28,586 nt of DNA from Helicobacter_F equorum. GTDB taxonomy: Bacteria; Campylobacterota; Campylobacteria; Campylobacterales; Helicobacteraceae. Both the position numbers and the translations under genes were made by a program. The DNA is taken from positions 1-28,586 of the forward strand of contig NZ_JBHRZM010000007.1 in assembly GCF_042649585.1 (NCBI RefSeq), read 5' to 3'. Positions within the stretch are counted from its first letter, which is position 1. Every line of letters starts with the position of its first letter. The notes under the pieces are model-generated. The model did no database searches, was not told the DNA's origin, and worked only from the letters and a program-made list of their open reading frames with translations. Positions 15,321 to 22,510 of the stretch are shown piece by piece.

Positions 15321-16367
15321 GTGGAAGAGCCAAAGGGTTTGACACAATTTGTTTCGTGTGCTGGTTGAGCGGCAAAGGTGGGTCCGGAGGACTTAAGACA
15401 AATTACGAGCTTGCTCAAACAACCTTCATACGAGGAATTGCTCATCGGTTTTGAGGATAATGAAGATTGTGGCGCTTTTGTGTTAGATTCACAACACAGC
15501 GGTGATATTTTATTAAATACCGCAGATTTTATAACCCCTATTGTCGATGATCCTTATATTTATGGACAGATAGCGGCTGCAAATTCTCTAAGCGATGTTT
15601 TTGCTATGGGCGGTAGAGCACTTAGTGCGCTAAATCTTTTTATGTGGGATAGTGCTCATGTGAGTAAGGAAATGGCACGAGAGATCTTGGAGGGTGGTCT
15701 TAGTAAAATTACAGAATCTCACGCAATACTTTTGGGTGGGCATACGACAAGAGATAGCGAGCAAAAATATGGTTTAAGTGTTACTGGAATGGTTGAATCT
15801 AGACATTTGTGGCGTAATAATACTGCACAAATAGGCGATTTACTCGTGCTGTGTAAGCCTATTGGATCTGGGATTGTAAGCACAGGACTTAAGGCACGAG
15901 TTGTTACACACGCTGATGAGATGATCCAATCATTATGCAAACTTAATATGTATGCCACACAGATTGCAAGACAATATGAGATTCATGCTTGCACCGATAT
16001 TACAGGATTTGGACTTATAGGACATGTTTTTGAGATGTGCTCCAAAGGCAGGGCAGAATATTCCGTGCTACTATATAGTAGTGATATTCCGTGTTTTTCA
16101 CAGGTGCATACATTGTCGCAAGAAGGCATTATTCCCGGTGGGACATACGCAAATAAGGAGGCATTTACCCCATTTGTAAGTATAGAATGTGATATAAGCG
16201 ATGATAGTATTTTTTATGATGTGCAGACAAGTGGAGGGTTGCTTTTTGCGGTGCCTATGGGTGAAGCAAAAGATCTTGTGTATGATTTGCGCAGAGCAGG
16301 TTATGAGTATGCAACTATCATAGGGGAGATTCTCCCAAAACGCCACAATACTATTTTGCTAGGTTGA
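15321..16367 (+). CDS. selD: Selenide, water dikinase SelD, itself a selenoprotein
   Basis: SelD (348 residues) makes selenophosphate from selenide and ATP for selenocysteine and selenouridine synthesis. An uninterrupted reading begins only at GTG 15378, which would drop the catalytic loop. Extending upstream gives MEEPKGLTQFVSCAGUAAKV, where U16 is encoded by in-frame TGA 15366-15368, exactly at the catalytic Cys/Sec position, followed by the essential K19. GTG 15321 has AAGGAG five bases before it. Other motifs: GGHTTRDSEQKYGLSVTG, ACTDITGFGLIGH and the glycine-rich DVQTSGGLLFAVP end. The true stop is also TGA (16365-16367), lacking a comparable hairpin. The cell must therefore carry SelA, SelB and tRNA-Sec elsewhere. 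Confidence 0.93.
15380..15394 (+). promoter_or_regulatory. Putative bacterial SECIS hairpin in selD
   Basis: Eleven bases after the Sec UGA, the coding strand can fold GGGTCC-GGA-GGACTT: four Watson-Crick pairs (GTCC/GGAC) plus two G-U pairs at the base and a three-base G-rich loop. Bacterial SECIS elements are short stem-loops inside the gene just after the UGA, bound by SelB, with G in the loop. The position and size fit. The exact SelB contacts are not known for this lineage, so the boundaries are approximate. Confidence 0.55.
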
Positions 16368-16473
16368 GAGAGATTAGGAGTAGATTTTTATAAATGATTA
16401 AGGCATTTTTGGATTTACTTGTGCGAGATTAATTAAGGGCTTAGAATCTAAATCATCGCTAAAGGATCGTAAG

Positions 16474-17406
16474 ATGCTTGCAAAATTTCCTATTATGTTT
16501 TTTGCTGTAATTATGGGCTTATGTGGCTTTGCTTTAGCGACATTAGAGCTTGGTGTAACTTTGCAGAGTGAGAGTGCAAAAGCCATATTTATGATTGTTC
16601 GTTTGGTGTCTTTAGGGTTGTTCGTGTTTTTTACACTTTGTTATGTGATGAAACTTTTTAGTGCTATAGAATCTGTAAAAGATGAGATTCGCCACCCTAT
16701 CAAAATTAATTTCTTTGCTACTTTTTCAATCTCACTTATGTTGCTTGCAAAACTTTTTGAAGAATATACGCTTTTGTATGATGTATTTTTTGGCATAGGG
16801 CTTGTGATACAAACTTTTCTTACTTTTTATGTCATTGCTTTTTGGATTCGTAACAACATAGAGATAAAACATTCTAATCCAGCGTGGTTTATCCCTATAG
16901 TGGGTAATATTATCGTAGTAGCATCAGGGAAACAAGAGTTTGGGTTTTTGTGGTATTACTTTGATACTGCCATGTTTTTTTACATAGTACTTTTTACGAT
17001 TATTTTTTATAGAATCCTCTTTCATGATCAACTTGCCCAAAAATTTATCCCGACACTTTTTATTATGTTGGCACCGCCAAGTATGGGTTTTACGACATAT
17101 ATCAAACTTGAAAGTTATGATTTTTTTGCACAATTTCTTTTTAGCGTTATGCTGTTTTTTGTGTTTTTGTTTTTCTTTTTGTATAAGAGTTTTTTGAAGC
17201 TTAAATTTTTTCTCTCTTGGTGGGCTTTTACATTTCCAAGTGCTGCGGTAGTTTTGGCTGTATTTAAAATGTATGAGATTATGCCTCAATATACTTTGTG
17301 GCTTTATTTTGGCATTTTTTTATATGTCTTGTTGTGTGTGATTACGTGTATTGTTGCTTTTTTTACAATCAAAAGTGTTGCAGACAAAAGTGTGTTTGAA
17401 GACTAG
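16474..17406 (+). CDS. TDT/SLAC1-family (TehA-like) integral membrane protein
   Basis: A 310-residue polytopic protein with about ten hydrophobic helices. The order and motifs resemble the tellurite-resistance/dicarboxylate transporter (TDT, SLAC1) anion-channel family: helix 1 F-x2-VIMGLCGFALA, NPAWFIPIVGNIIV mid-protein, MLAPPSMGF, and SWWAFTFPSAA near the end. It probably passes small anions or organic acids; the substrate is not evident. TAAAGGA lies before the ATG. The 106-base spacer after selD holds no convincing gene. Only 35 bases separate it from the DUF4492-cydAB operon, so co-transcription is possible. Confidence 0.78.
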   Translation: MLAKFPIMFFAVIMGLCGFALATLELGVTLQSESAKAIFMIVRLVSLGLFVFFTLCYVMKLFSAIESVKDEIRHPIKINFFATFSISLMLLAKLFEEYTLLYDVFFGIGLVIQTFLTFYVIAFWIRNNIEIKHSNPAWFIPIVGNIIVVASGKQEFGFLWYYFDTAMFFYIVLFTIIFYRILFHDQLAQKFIPTLFIMLAPPSMGFTTYIKLESYDFFAQFLFSVMLFFVFLFFFLYKSFLKLKFFLSWWAFTFPSAAVVLAVFKMYEIMPQYTLWLYFGIFLYVLLCVITCIVAFFTIKSVADKSVFED

Positions 17407-17441
17407 ATTTTGCACTAATTTATAAACGAGGAGGAAGGTAG

Positions 17442-17642
17442 ATGCTAAAAAGCATTTTTGTTTTTTATCGTGATGGGTTTAAAAACATGAAGTTAGGCAA
17501 AACTCTATGGCTTGTGATTGTCATTAAGCTTATAGTTATTTTTGTGTTTTTAAAGATCTTTGTATATGGAGAGAGTTTGAGCGATTTGGGTAGCACAGAG
17601 GCAAAAAGCACCTTTGTCTTGGACAATCTTACAACAAGATAA
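17442..17642 (+). CDS. DUF4492 small membrane protein of the cytochrome bd operon
   Basis: A 66-residue protein with an amphipathic N-terminus (FYRDGFKNMKLGKTLW), one membrane helix (about residues 22-40) and a polar C-terminus. This matches DUF4492, a family found next to cydA in Campylobacterota and Bacteroidota. A strong GAGGAGG site precedes the ATG and cydA starts 16 bases after its stop. A role in assembly or stability of the bd oxidase is suggested by context only. Confidence 0.8.
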   Translation: MLKSIFVFYRDGFKNMKLGKTLWLVIVIKLIVIFVFLKIFVYGESLSDLGSTEAKSTFVLDNLTTR

Positions 17643-17658
17643 TTTTTTAGGAGGTAGT

Positions 17659-19197
17659 ATGGATCTTAGTATAGATTGGAGTAGGGCGCAGTTTGGATTA
17701 ACTGCAATTTATCATTTTTTGTTTGTTCCGCTTACTTTGGGACTTTCGTTTATTGTGGCGATTATGGAGAGTATTTATGTCAAGACTGGTAAGCAGGAAT
17801 GGCGTGATATTACGAAGTTTTGGCTTACACTTTTTGGGATTAACTTTGCTATTGGTGTTGCAACAGGGATCATCATGGAGTTTGAGTTTGGCACGAATTG
17901 GGCGAATTACTCTTGGTTTGTTGGAGATATTTTTGGTGCACCTCTTGCGATTGAGGGGATTGTGGCATTTTTCTTGGAAGCAACATTTTTTGCAGTGATG
18001 TTTTTTGGTTGGGATAGGGTTTCAAAGAGATTCCACCTTGTATCTACGTGGCTTGTAGCTATCGGGAGCAATTTAAGTGCTTTTTGGATTCTTGTGGCAA
18101 ATGGGTGGATGCAATACCCTGTAGGCACAATTTTTAATCCCGACACAGCGCGCAATGAAATGGCAAGTTTTATAGATGTCGCACTTTCGCCGGTGGCAGT
18201 TTCGAAATTTTTGCACACAGTAGCGAGTGGGTATGTGATTTCGGCATTATTTGTAATGGGTGTAAGCGCATGGTATTTGCTCAAAGGCAAACATCTCATT
18301 GTAGCAAAAAAGAGTCTTGTTATTGGTGCAAGTTTTGGATTTATCACTTCAATGTTTTTGTTTTTTAGTGGTGATGAGAGTGCATATCAGGTAACACAAA
18401 AACAACCTATGAAGCTTGCAGCAATGGAGGGAATCTATGATGGCGAACATAGAGCCTCACTTGTAGCATTTGGAATCTTAAATCCAGACAAAAAGCCAGG
18501 AGATTCCCAATCAACATTTTTGTTTGATGTAAGCATTCCGTATGCGCTCTCTATCCTTGGTAAAAGAGATACACAAGGTTTTGTCCCTGGGATTAATGAT
18601 TTGTTGTATGGTAATGAAGAAAAAGGTATTGTGCCTATGGATACGCGTATCCAAAATGGTAAGCGCGCTGTTGAGGCATTAAAAACTTATAAACTTGCCA
18701 AAGAAAGCGGTGACACATTAGTAATGAATGAATCTAGAAGTATTTTAGAATCTCATATGCAAGATTTTGGTTATGGGTATTTGGATTCTAAAGAACAAGC
18801 TATGCCACCTATTGCCATTACATTTTATAGCTTTCATCTAATGGTGGCGTTAGGAAGTTTGTTTTTTATACTTTTTATCGTGGTTTTGTATCTTTCTATG
18901 GCAAATAATATTTTGCGGTTTAGAAAAATTTTGTGGCTGTGCATCATCGCGATCCCATTTGGGTATATTGCAGCAGAAGCTGGGTGGATCGTTGCAGAAG
19001 TAGGTAGACAGCCTTGGGCAATACAAGATTTGATGCCTGTGCATATTGCCGCAACCAAACTCTCTCATACAGATGTGCAAGTTTCGTTTTTTATATTCCT
19101 TGTCCTTTTTACGACATTGCTTATCGCAGAGCTTGGCATTATGCTAAGGCAGATTAAAAAAGGCTTTGGTGAGCATTCTCACATACCTTCTTATTAA
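17659..19197 (+). CDS. cydA: Cytochrome bd quinol oxidase subunit I
   Basis: CydA (512 residues) carries haems b558, b595 and d and the quinol site of the high-affinity bd terminal oxidase, which reduces O2 to water without proton pumping. Haem ligands are visible: H19 (TAIYHFLFVPLTLG), the His of KFLHTVASGYV near residue 187, and the Met of FHLMVALGS. GRQPW near residue 450 is the family marker. The GDES-x-Y segment starts a periplasmic Q-loop region comparable in length to that of E. coli CydA rather than the short CioA type. ATG 17659 with AGGAGG is the start; the frame upstream overlaps the DUF4492 gene. H. pylori lacks this oxidase, while enterohepatic helicobacters and campylobacters have relatives. 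Confidence 0.96.
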   Translation: MDLSIDWSRAQFGLTAIYHFLFVPLTLGLSFIVAIMESIYVKTGKQEWRDITKFWLTLFGINFAIGVATGIIMEFEFGTNWANYSWFVGDIFGAPLAIEGIVAFFLEATFFAVMFFGWDRVSKRFHLVSTWLVAIGSNLSAFWILVANGWMQYPVGTIFNPDTARNEMASFIDVALSPVAVSKFLHTVASGYVISALFVMGVSAWYLLKGKHLIVAKKSLVIGASFGFITSMFLFFSGDESAYQVTQKQPMKLAAMEGIYDGEHRASLVAFGILNPDKKPGDSQSTFLFDVSIPYALSILGKRDTQGFVPGINDLLYGNEEKGIVPMDTRIQNGKRAVEALKTYKLAKESGDTLVMNESRSILESHMQDFGYGYLDSKEQAMPPIAITFYSFHLMVALGSLFFILFIVVLYLSMANNILRFRKILWLCIIAIPFGYIAAEAGWIVAEVGRQPWAIQDLMPVHIAATKLSHTDVQVSFFIFLVLFTTLLIAELGIMLRQIKKGFGEHSHIPSY

Positions 19198-19207
19198 GGA
19201 GTTTTTG

Positions 19208-20323
19208 ATGTTTTTTGGTTTGGATCATAATGATTTACAGATTTATTGGTGGATTATACAAAGCCTTTTGGGCGGTTTATTGGTGTTTATGTTTTTTGTG
19301 CAAGGTGGGCAAGGGCTTATTGATAGACTTTCAAGTAATGAAGAGGAAAAAAGCTTGCTTATCACCTGTTTGGGTCGTAAATGGGAGCTAGGATTTACAA
19401 CTTTGGTGCTTTTTGGTGGCGCTGCATTTGCGGCATTTCCATTGTTTTATAGCACGAGTTTTGGCGGTGCGTATTGGGTGTGGTTGGCAATTTTATTTTG
19501 CTTTATTATTCAAGCAGTGAGTTATGAATACCGCAAGAAAGAAGGCAACTTTTTAGGCACAAAAACTTATGAGATATTTTTGAAAATCAATGGAATTCTT
19601 GGAGTATTTTTGATTGGAGTAGCGGTAAGCACTTTTTTTGCAGGGTCGGCGTTTAGATTAGATTCTCAAAACTTTGTTGTGTGGGAAGGAGAGTGGCGAG
19701 GCTTGGAGCAACTCAAAAATCCATTTAATTATTTATTGGGCTTTGCACTTGTTTTTTTGAGTAGAATCTTGGCAGATAGCTATTTTATTAATGCTATAGA
19801 TGTGGATTCTATACGACATAAAGCACGCAAAGATATTGTGATTAATACTATCTTTTTTCTCCCATTTTTTGTAGGATTTTTGGCATGGATTTGCCTTAAA
19901 GATGGCTTTGGAGTGGGCGAAAATGGTGCGATAGAATTGATACCATATTTGTATTTGCAAACTTTTTTGCATAATCCCTTGATTCTTGCTTTGTTGTTGC
20001 TTGGTGTATGTGGTGTATTGCTAGGAATCTATCAAAGCATTAAGGGTGTGCGAGGCATATTTGCACTCGGGGTGGGTGTAGTGTTGGCAGTTATGGCAGT
20101 GTTTTTAAATGTAGGGCTTGGGGAGAGTGCGTTTTACCCATCATCTTCTGATTTGCAAAGTTCTCTAACCATTGCAAATGCAAGTTCTAGTTATTACACA
20201 TTAAGTGTCATGGGATATGTGAGTTCGGTTGTACCATTTGTATTAGCGTATATCGTGTATGTATGGCGAGTTATGGATTCTCAAAAACTTACATCTAAAG
20301 ACTTGCAGGGTCATTTATATTAG
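19208..20323 (+). CDS. cydB: Cytochrome bd quinol oxidase subunit II
   Basis: CydB (371 residues) is the partner of CydA, with about eight to nine membrane helices. The start LQIYWWIIQSLLGGLLVFMFFVQGGQ is the classic CydB first helix, in which the G-rich GGQ turn is conserved, followed by GRKWELGFTTLVLFGGAAFAAFP. ATG 19208 is selected by AAGGAG overlapping the cydA stop, ten bases after that stop. The C-terminal segment ends VYVWRVM before a short polar tail. It is followed after 20 bases by a 40-codon gene likely encoding a small third subunit. Confidence 0.94.
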   Translation: MFFGLDHNDLQIYWWIIQSLLGGLLVFMFFVQGGQGLIDRLSSNEEEKSLLITCLGRKWELGFTTLVLFGGAAFAAFPLFYSTSFGGAYWVWLAILFCFIIQAVSYEYRKKEGNFLGTKTYEIFLKINGILGVFLIGVAVSTFFAGSAFRLDSQNFVVWEGEWRGLEQLKNPFNYLLGFALVFLSRILADSYFINAIDVDSIRHKARKDIVINTIFFLPFFVGFLAWICLKDGFGVGENGAIELIPYLYLQTFLHNPLILALLLLGVCGVLLGIYQSIKGVRGIFALGVGVVLAVMAVFLNVGLGESAFYPSSSDLQSSLTIANASSSYYTLSVMGYVSSVVPFVLAYIVYVWRVMDSQKLTSKDLQGHLY

Positions 20324-20343
20324 AATCTATAAAAAGGAGTAAT

Positions 20344-20466
20344 ATGTTGTATACATTATTTTTGCTTTGCTTATGGCCTATTACAATTTTTGTGTGCTAT
20401 AAGTTTATATTGCTCAACATCAAAGAAACAGAATGTCGTGATACGGAATCACAAAAGATTATCTAA
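20344..20466 (+). CDS. 40-residue single-helix protein, CydX-like third subunit candidate
   Basis: A short open frame opens 20 bases after cydB with a strong AAAAAGGAG ribosome site. Its product has an N-terminal membrane helix (LYTLFLLCLWPITIFVCY) that begins at residue 2, then a charged tail (NIKETECRDTESQ). Size, topology and location match CydX/CbdX-type small subunits of bd oxidases (E. coli CydX is 37 residues), although the sequence identity to CydX that I can see is low. It is short enough to be missed by ORF callers. It may stabilise the haem sites of CydAB. Function is inferred from position. Confidence 0.68.
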   Translation: MLYTLFLLCLWPITIFVCYKFILLNIKETECRDTESQKII

Positions 20467-20490
20467 AATTTCTTAGATATGTAACTTTTT

Positions 20491-20500
20491 TGTGTATAAT
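20491..20500 (+). promoter_or_regulatory. Promoter -10 for trxA
   Basis: TGTGTATAAT contains a perfect TATAAT (20495-20500), preceded by a T-run (20485-20491) typical of Campylobacterota housekeeping promoters. It lies 33 bases before the trxA ATG and separates trxA from the cytochrome bd operon. Confidence 0.7.
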
Positions 20501-20533
20501 CCAAATGTTTAATATCAAAAACAAGGAGAAAAA

Positions 20534-20851
20534 ATGGGAAAATATTTTGATCTAACAGAAGCAAATTTTGAAGAAAAAACATCAAAGGGTGTAGCGCTTG
20601 TAGATTTTTGGGCACCTTGGTGTGGTCCATGCAAAATGTTTGCACCAGTAGTAGAAAAACTTGCTGAAGCTTTTGATGGCAAAGCAGCAATTTGCAAAGT
20701 AAACACAGATGAAGAGAGTAATCTTGCTGCAAAATTTGGTATTCGCAGTATTCCTACTCTTATCTTTATGAAAGATGGAAATGTTGTAGATACTATCATC
20801 GGAGCAGTAAGCGAATCTGTAGTCACTGAGAAACTTAATTCTTTGCTCTAA
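20534..20851 (+). CDS. trxA: Thioredoxin
   Basis: TrxA (105 residues) is the general cytoplasmic disulphide reductase, recycled by thioredoxin reductase. The active site is WCGPC (C30, C33), with the buried D24 and the cis-proline P74 (RSIPTL). It has no signal peptide, so it is cytoplasmic. ACAAGGAGA lies eight bases before the ATG. It has its own promoter and a hairpin after the stop, so it is probably mono-cistronic. trxB is not adjacent. Confidence 0.97.
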   Translation: MGKYFDLTEANFEEKTSKGVALVDFWAPWCGPCKMFAPVVEKLAEAFDGKAAICKVNTDEESNLAAKFGIRSIPTLIFMKDGNVVDTIIGAVSESVVTEKLNSLL

Positions 20852-20864
20852 TTTTCATTCTTCT

Positions 20865-20885
20865 ATCTCCACATTTGGTGGAGGT
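20865..20885 (+). terminator. Hairpin after trxA
   Basis: ATCTCCAC and GTGGAGGT pair around a five-base loop (ATTTG), an 8-bp stem including one G-U pair. It lies 13 bases after the trxA stop and is followed by a moderately T-rich stretch (TTATCTTTAT). It resembles an intrinsic terminator with an imperfect T-run. Confidence 0.55.
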
Positions 20886-20930
20886 TATCTTTATCTGTGC
20901 TATTTAGGTATATCACATTAAGGAGACGCG

Positions 20931-22394
20931 GTGCTACAAAATCAGCACACAACTAATCGTCGTTATTCATATGTCAAAGATAAACTTCAAAATGGTTTGC
21001 AGCGTTTTATTACCCATGAATCCTTCGGGGGTATTTTGCTGGTCTTTTGTGTGGTTTTTGCTATGGTGGTGGCAAATTCTCAATATGCAAATTTGTATTT
21101 TTGGTTTCAAAAATTTGAATTTGGCTTTTTTGTAGGAAATCTTGAACTTAAAATCGAAGTATTACATTTTGTTAATGATATATTGATGTCGTTTTTTTTC
21201 TTACTTGTTGGGTTGGAAATGAAGCGCGAAATGCTTTATGGAGAATTAGCTGGATTCAAGAAAGTTAGTTTTTCTATTATGGCAGCCATTGGAGGCATTA
21301 TTGTGCCTATTATGTTGTATTTGTATTTTACTGCAGGCACTCCTTATGAAAAGGGTTTTGGTGTGGCAATGAGTACCGATACTGCATTTGCACTTGGAGT
21401 GATTTTACTCCTTGGTAACAGAGTGCCAAAAATTGTCAAAGTGTTTCTTGTAACTTTAGCAGTCGCCGATGATTTGGGTGCTATTAGTGTTATCGCGATT
21501 TTTTATTCTGATCAGATTCATATGTTTTGGATAGGAGTTTCTGTATGTATTGCAGGGATTTTAGGGTATTGTAATTATCGAGATACAAAATATCTTAGCT
21601 TATATTTTTTCTTTGGAATCTTACTTTGGATTAGTGTGTATCTTAGTGGTATTCATGTAACTATTGCAGCAGTGATTTTGGCTCTCACGATTCCAGGTAG
21701 GACACAGCGTGTTAATAGAAAATATTTTCGCAATATGCTTTCAGAATTTGATCGTATCAAAATGATTACTAATGATGGTGCAGATATTTTGCAGATGCAA
21801 GAGAATGATAATTTAGGGTTTTGGCAATCTACTTGGCGTAATATCAAAAACTTTATGACCTCTGCACCAAGTGTGCGTAATGTCAATATGGCAAAGGCGA
21901 GTGAGCTTGTATATATTTTGGATAGTATAGGGATTTATGCGCGTTACGCCCAAAACCCACTCTTGCGCCTTGAGCATGCACTACAACCTATATGTGCGTA
22001 TTTTATTGTGCCCTTATTTGCATTTATGAATGCTGGAGTTCATATAGATTCATATATGAATATTGGTATTGATGGCGTGATGTTTGGCACAATTTTAGGA
22101 CTTGTAATAGGGAAGCCTTTAGGAATCTTTCTTTTTGCTTACCTTGGGGAGAAGTGTAATCTTTCTGTACGACCAGAGGGCTTAGGTAATTTTCATATTT
22201 TTGCTGTGGGTGCAATTTCTGGTGTGGGCTTTACTATGTCTATTTTTGTTGCAAACCTTGCCTATGGCGAGGATATTGTGGCTATTAACCTCTCTAAGAT
22301 TTCTATTCTTATTGCTTCTAGTATCGCGGTGGTGTTTGGTATTATTTTAATGGGCTTAGCAACGCGACCATCACGAAAAACTAAGCTAGAGTAA
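20931..22394 (+). CDS. nhaA: Na+/H+ antiporter NhaA with extended loop
   Basis: NhaA (487 residues) exports Na+ in exchange for protons and controls cell pH. The paired ion-binding aspartates are in LAVADDLGAISVI, and D-x-AFALG (STDTAFALGVILLLG) and the C-terminal GISGVGFTMSIFVANLAYG helix are intact. The start is GTG 20931, six bases after TAAGGAG. Between the helices ending GIHVTIAAVILALTIPG and RLEHALQPICAYFIVPLFAF there is a hydrophilic insert of roughly 85-90 residues where E. coli NhaA has about 11. H. pylori NhaA also has an insertion here, thought to affect pH response, but this one appears longer. No clear promoter is seen beyond a weak TGCTATTTA at 20898-20906. Confidence 0.95.
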   Translation: MLQNQHTTNRRYSYVKDKLQNGLQRFITHESFGGILLVFCVVFAMVVANSQYANLYFWFQKFEFGFFVGNLELKIEVLHFVNDILMSFFFLLVGLEMKREMLYGELAGFKKVSFSIMAAIGGIIVPIMLYLYFTAGTPYEKGFGVAMSTDTAFALGVILLLGNRVPKIVKVFLVTLAVADDLGAISVIAIFYSDQIHMFWIGVSVCIAGILGYCNYRDTKYLSLYFFFGILLWISVYLSGIHVTIAAVILALTIPGRTQRVNRKYFRNMLSEFDRIKMITNDGADILQMQENDNLGFWQSTWRNIKNFMTSAPSVRNVNMAKASELVYILDSIGIYARYAQNPLLRLEHALQPICAYFIVPLFAFMNAGVHIDSYMNIGIDGVMFGTILGLVIGKPLGIFLFAYLGEKCNLSVRPEGLGNFHIFAVGAISGVGFTMSIFVANLAYGEDIVAINLSKISILIASSIAVVFGIILMGLATRPSRKTKLE

Positions 22395-22451
22395 CACACA
22401 AAGGTTTAGGGATTTTTTTTATAGTAATATTTACTTACAATAATATTTTTA

Positions 22452-22460
22452 TGCTATAAT
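22452..22460 (+). promoter_or_regulatory. Extended -10 for the efflux operon
   Basis: TGCTATAAT (TGn plus perfect TATAAT) lies 51 bases before the hefA start. Just upstream, TAATATT occurs twice (22425-22431 and 22441-22447) with 16-base spacing, about -40 to -20 relative to the -10, in an otherwise very AT-rich spacer that also holds a run of eight T. These repeats could be operator half-sites or simply curved DNA. Confidence 0.65.
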
Positions 22461-22510
22461 TCAATTCTTTGTATTTCTGTATAGAGTTTTAGACAACAAA
22501 GGAGTATGAA

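Noticed and set aside
16365..16367. Terminal TGA of selD read as a second selenocysteine
   Set aside because: The frame beyond it reaches another stop within ten codons, there is no conserved Sec context and the protein is already full length.
16394..16432. 12-codon frame (MIKAFLDLLVRD) between selD and the TDT gene, possible leader peptide
   Set aside because: AGGAG upstream is too far away (about 12 bases), there is no attenuator-like hairpin after it, and chance frames of this size are common.
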